In this document: piece after piece, positions 62,101 through 64,000 of the stretch | Numbering within the stretch: the first letter of the stretch is position 1 | Layout of the letters: each line of letters begins with the position of its first letter | Source of the DNA: Saccharomycopsis malanga | Taxonomy: Eukaryota > Ascomycota > Saccharomycetes > Ascoideales > Saccharomycopsidaceae | NCBI GenBank assembly: GCA_004014935.1 | Contig: CP025323.1 | Span: 992,001 to 1,056,000 of the forward strand | DNA: 64,000 bases | Direction of reading: 5' to 3' | The notes under the pieces: generated by a model | The model's database searches: none | Seen by the model: the letters and a program-made list of their open reading frames with translations, nothing else | What the model was told of the DNA's origin: nothing | Position numbers and translations under genes: made by a program

Positions 62101-63681
62101 AAACTCCTGGCTACCGGCTTTAGCAGGAGAGATTTCGGCATTGAGCATGTTGCTGAGAAACGAAGGAGATATTTTTTCCAATGAAGAGCTGACGAAATCG
62201 CTCTGTCGCTCATCCTGAATAGGAATTGGGATTGATTTCGGGTCGCTGGTGTGTTCTGGAGAATACGAAAGCGGTTTTCCTTTGGTGAAATTTTGTTCGG
62301 GCGAGTACGAGAGCGGTTTTCCTTTAGTAAAATTAGTAGGCGAAAACCTCTGGGTTTCTGATAAAGGAGTAGAGGTTTCTGATATTACAATGGGTTTTTT
62401 ACCCAATTCGTCTGTTTTAAGACCTGTGGTTTCGTCTAATGTTCTGGCTCTTGTTAGATCGTGGTCGAACGAATTGCGCTTTCCGTTCAAGTTGGAATAC
62501 TTGTAATACGAGTTGTCGTCCTGATATACAGTGATAAACTCAGAATACTCGCTGGGATTGAACAGGACAATGTTTTTTCTCAACAAATGAGTGAACGGTG
62601 TTTCATGGGTCAAGTCATGCTCTATGAACGATCTGTCTTTGGAAACAGTCCATATGGTATTTTCAGCATGCCAATGCAAGCCTGTGGCCACTTTGCTGTG
62701 GTTTTGTAAAGAATACGAAGGAATGTAGTTTCTTTTCAAGTCCCACAAATCTACAGAAGAATTGGACGTGAGATACGAACAGGCCACCGGACAGTCTTCA
62801 ATCTTGGTTATATTGTCAGTGGCAGGCAGCCAGGAAACCTTTGCTATGGAATCATTGACTGAAATTACATAATCTGGCTTCTTGGTGTTGTCTTTCTGCA
62901 TGTTCCACACAAGAACCTTGTTATCCTTGCCTCCAGTCACAATGTAGTTGAATCTGTTGTTCCATTCAAGTGTCAAGGCACCGCTGAGATGGGCGTTTTT
63001 GATGTTGTTCACATATCGGTTCGTCACTCTCATGTCCCATTTGGAAATGTCTCCACTGTCTGAGGCAGAGCAAAACACCCTGGGATCATGTGGAGAGAAC
63101 TCATTGCACCGAATTGCATCGAAATTCTTGACAAAATCTGCTATTGGCTTACGTTCATTGGCTAGAATCAAGTTGGAGTTTTTGGTCCGCAAGTCCCAGA
63201 TCTTAATTACCCCATCTTGAGACCCTGACAAAAGAAGATTGCCAGCATCATGTGGCGAAAAGGCAATTGAATTGATTGCTCGTTTATGTGCAGAGAATCT
63301 AAGGATATTGGGGCTTGATTTCCTATTGATGTCAAAGATGTAGATCTTGCCTGAGGTCGAAACTGAGGCCAACTTGTTGGCAAACTCATTGTACCCAAAC
63401 CGAATATCTGCTATGCTGCCTAAATTTGCAACGTCCCTGGCCAAATTGGTTCCCGCCAACAAATCAACTTCTGGAACAACACAGGAACCAGTAGCATCAT
63501 AGTCTATTCGTAGTATCTGTATGAGATTCTTACCTGCTATTGCAAGCCGGTTCCGCACAATGTTCGACCCCGAAAGAGCTTGAAGCTCTGTCCCCGTACA
63601 GTACCGCAAAAATCTGTCACCATCATCCGTCATATCCAACATCAAATTACCACTCTCATTGGCTTCATTACTTATTCTCAC
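59128..63681 (-). CDS. RTC1: Rtc1/Sea2, WD40-RING subunit of the SEA (GATOR2) complex
   Basis: 1517 residues (S. cerevisiae 1341). WD40 repeats occupy about residues 50-400 (e.g. AHKRAINSIAFSPHDAGNLLLSGSQDG begun by SIAFSPHD, and VIKIWDLRTK, KVLVWNMQKD). Then a long Ser-rich disordered region, an alpha-solenoid from about 750 onward, and a C-terminal zinc domain: CPHCKK, CSNCNK, CCLCNIPIKG, LLHCGHQGHTSCMKEWF, CPDCG, the RING-type ending that holds GATOR2 together. SEACAT (Sea2, Sea3, Sea4, Seh1, Sec13) opposes SEACIT and so favours TORC1 activity at the vacuole when amino acids are present. An acidic poly-Asp/Glu stretch lies near residue 1020. The family's 'CTG.EL..L' N-terminal segment (RYCTGTELQALSG) supports the start. 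Confidence 0.94.
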   Translation of the reverse strand: MRISNEANESGNLMLDMTDDGDRFLRYCTGTELQALSGSNIVRNRLAIAGKNLIQILRIDYDATGSCVVPEVDLLAGTNLARDVANLGSIADIRFGYNEFANKLASVSTSGKIYIFDINRKSSPNILRFSAHKRAINSIAFSPHDAGNLLLSGSQDGVIKIWDLRTKNSNLILANERKPIADFVKNFDAIRCNEFSPHDPRVFCSASDSGDISKWDMRVTNRYVNNIKNAHLSGALTLEWNNRFNYIVTGGKDNKVLVWNMQKDNTKKPDYVISVNDSIAKVSWLPATDNITKIEDCPVACSYLTSNSSVDLWDLKRNYIPSYSLQNHSKVATGLHWHAENTIWTVSKDRSFIEHDLTHETPFTHLLRKNIVLFNPSEYSEFITVYQDDNSYYKYSNLNGKRNSFDHDLTRARTLDETTGLKTDELGKKPIVISETSTPLSETQRFSPTNFTKGKPLSYSPEQNFTKGKPLSYSPEHTSDPKSIPIPIQDERQSDFVSSSLEKISPSFLSNMLNAEISPAKAGSQEFRKPSYGDESAYALNEDIVGGHAKEFKPKLIRSRTALSVNKKLLRNNSTDHSAAFANAIQRSGSDLNFNEGFTRSPLFGNKSMTPLSRNTPNQTSSCSRNVSSSRNTPNSGNLFNKRNSSPINGFHHVPSYVSMASTSRLASTAYSPANHMSTAETIDYEKDSIPLLYVSNLKTKFDKEYSKDGFVKDAVFKIFITAFFDFLNKFHEKKINYNELLFKDYKAKSEMVFKKAQKNEPEKKENVEKEGTADTKETVNESDSPKDESKNFVPLPENLNLNINTFTENQETKEANDTVTGIEGEPETKNSFKSNIKSLSRQYFVMMANNEFVPFITKSVKEALEKGNLTNLLRIISVVFYVRRRRRDLINLLIQLKYIVSLAATFKIVKYYKIFKILLHGLIIDIESFLTDIDYKVYFRARKTRNMYPLQNFPEFYYSYNVFDANDARLQKVAAQESKTPFVRDKLKRRMKKLASLSSSIHRESSDSDFERSRPGSVVFHQSDVLYDDADDDEDDDESANFDYYEDSDDYDGFYASSYDNRSSSAQSSSSCNQSSMNESSTVSNNSNKGKRSFVKPRQPSEFDISPLQRGDSWIAENEDAISTGENDAESDTNKTPEHLNEQESSSDSDYLSEDDSVAETAPRKTRLSTTENDNVTKTDTSRVKPASFNKWETAILVSPTSYKNSAFAHRGNSFSESRRPPESEFKLAKNASFSFSNQIPPEITHSLNNISLKAKFGGERMLRKNSEGQRFRANHSNLTRQLTNKNKSISNANSMHSKADIEFNINELAYALETRTFDAKPWKIEYLIYQACASAQEEGDLLMLTMMTQMFYGFFQKRLKQPAEYDFASYSITTYQAKCWLSAFIDYLRARDLYVVTGLIMKYSKISEIKEAGLVNTEIKKFCPHCKKLIIHSLQGVNSNKYNNWYCSNCNKFLGTCCLCNIPIKGLATGLLHCGHQGHTSCMKEWFVEEGETECPDCGEVPRELDDLVFGLTGY

Positions 63682-64000
63682 TTGATATCCACCATAACAA
63701 CCTTCATTATCTTAGCTATATCCATCTCATCACGTGACCCTTTATAAAGGTAGTATATAACTTATTTTAGGGTATTTTAGCGAATTCGGTTAAAAAGAGT
63801 AGGTATGATTCATTTTCTTGTGGGCTTCAATTATAGGTTATTAGCAGGGTATAATTATTAATATTTCAAAGTATTAAAAAAAAACAAAATTCGTCAAGAG
63901 TGAAAAATTAAATTAAGAACGAGCAATCAGTTATTTATTATATAGCAAAAAACAACAAATTAAGATTGACGTAAATAAAAATTTGTTGAAAAAACATGAT
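63682..64000. promoter_or_regulatory. RTC1 promoter with a TCACGTGA box
   Basis: TCACGTGAC at 63730-63738, the Cbf1-type E-box (RTCACRTG), lies about 50 bp upstream of the RTC1 ATG. The rest, to the window end, is AT-rich with an A run at 63878-63886. No gene is seen. Confidence 0.5.

Overview
This is nuclear DNA from a budding yeast (Saccharomycotina). It is AT-rich, gene density is moderate and most genes lack introns. Orthologues of well-known yeast genes fill it: SCP160, SIS1, CBF5, GPI15, VNX1, MRPL25, ARG8, CDC48, ATP17, STL1, a MED2-like Mediator gene, PHO89, RIM9, PET127, TAF13 and RTC1/SEA2. Three introns can be read from GTATGT/GTACGT donors and TACTAAC-like branch sites lying only 6-8 nt before the acceptor. 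Three tRNA genes are present: two identical Thr-AGU copies and an intron-containing Ile-UAU. CTG codons are too rare at conserved sites for me to decide whether CTG means Leu or Ser, so standard translation is used and I do not name a species.

Layout. 1-4.6 kb: the end of a JmjC/cupin gene and a tandem pair of class-III aminotransferases that share a nearly identical 368-bp tract, probably gene conversion. 4.6-12.9 kb: SCP160 and SIS1, divergent, with a strong heat-shock element, then CBF5 with PAC/RRPE-type promoter motifs. 12.9-23 kb: a repeat-rich stretch around GPI15 and VNX1. 23-31.2 kb: MRPL25/ARG8 (divergent), a Zn2Cys6 regulator, and CDC48 with a palindromic Rpn4-type site. 31.2-40 kb: repeats, ATP17, two outward-facing tRNA-Thr genes, solo LTRs and a small AT-rich fossil. 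40-64 kb: STL1, MED2-like, a small unidentified ORF, PHO89, RIM9, PET127, tRNA-Ile, a short spliced gene of unknown function, TAF13 and RTC1.

The most unusual content is a dispersed repeat family with about 12 copies here. It has every structural mark of a tRNA-derived SINE: an RNA polymerase III A box and B box in the head, an unrelated body of about 200 bp, a (TTA)n tail, variable 5' truncation or internal deletion, and 10-14-bp target-site duplications on several copies. I know of no well-described SINE in budding yeasts, so this is the best candidate for something undescribed. A second, longer family (about 1.1 kb, three copies) carries another tRNA-like segment and each copy lies beside a SINE. 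No reverse-transcriptase gene is visible in the window, so the enzyme that would mobilise the SINE must be elsewhere or extinct.
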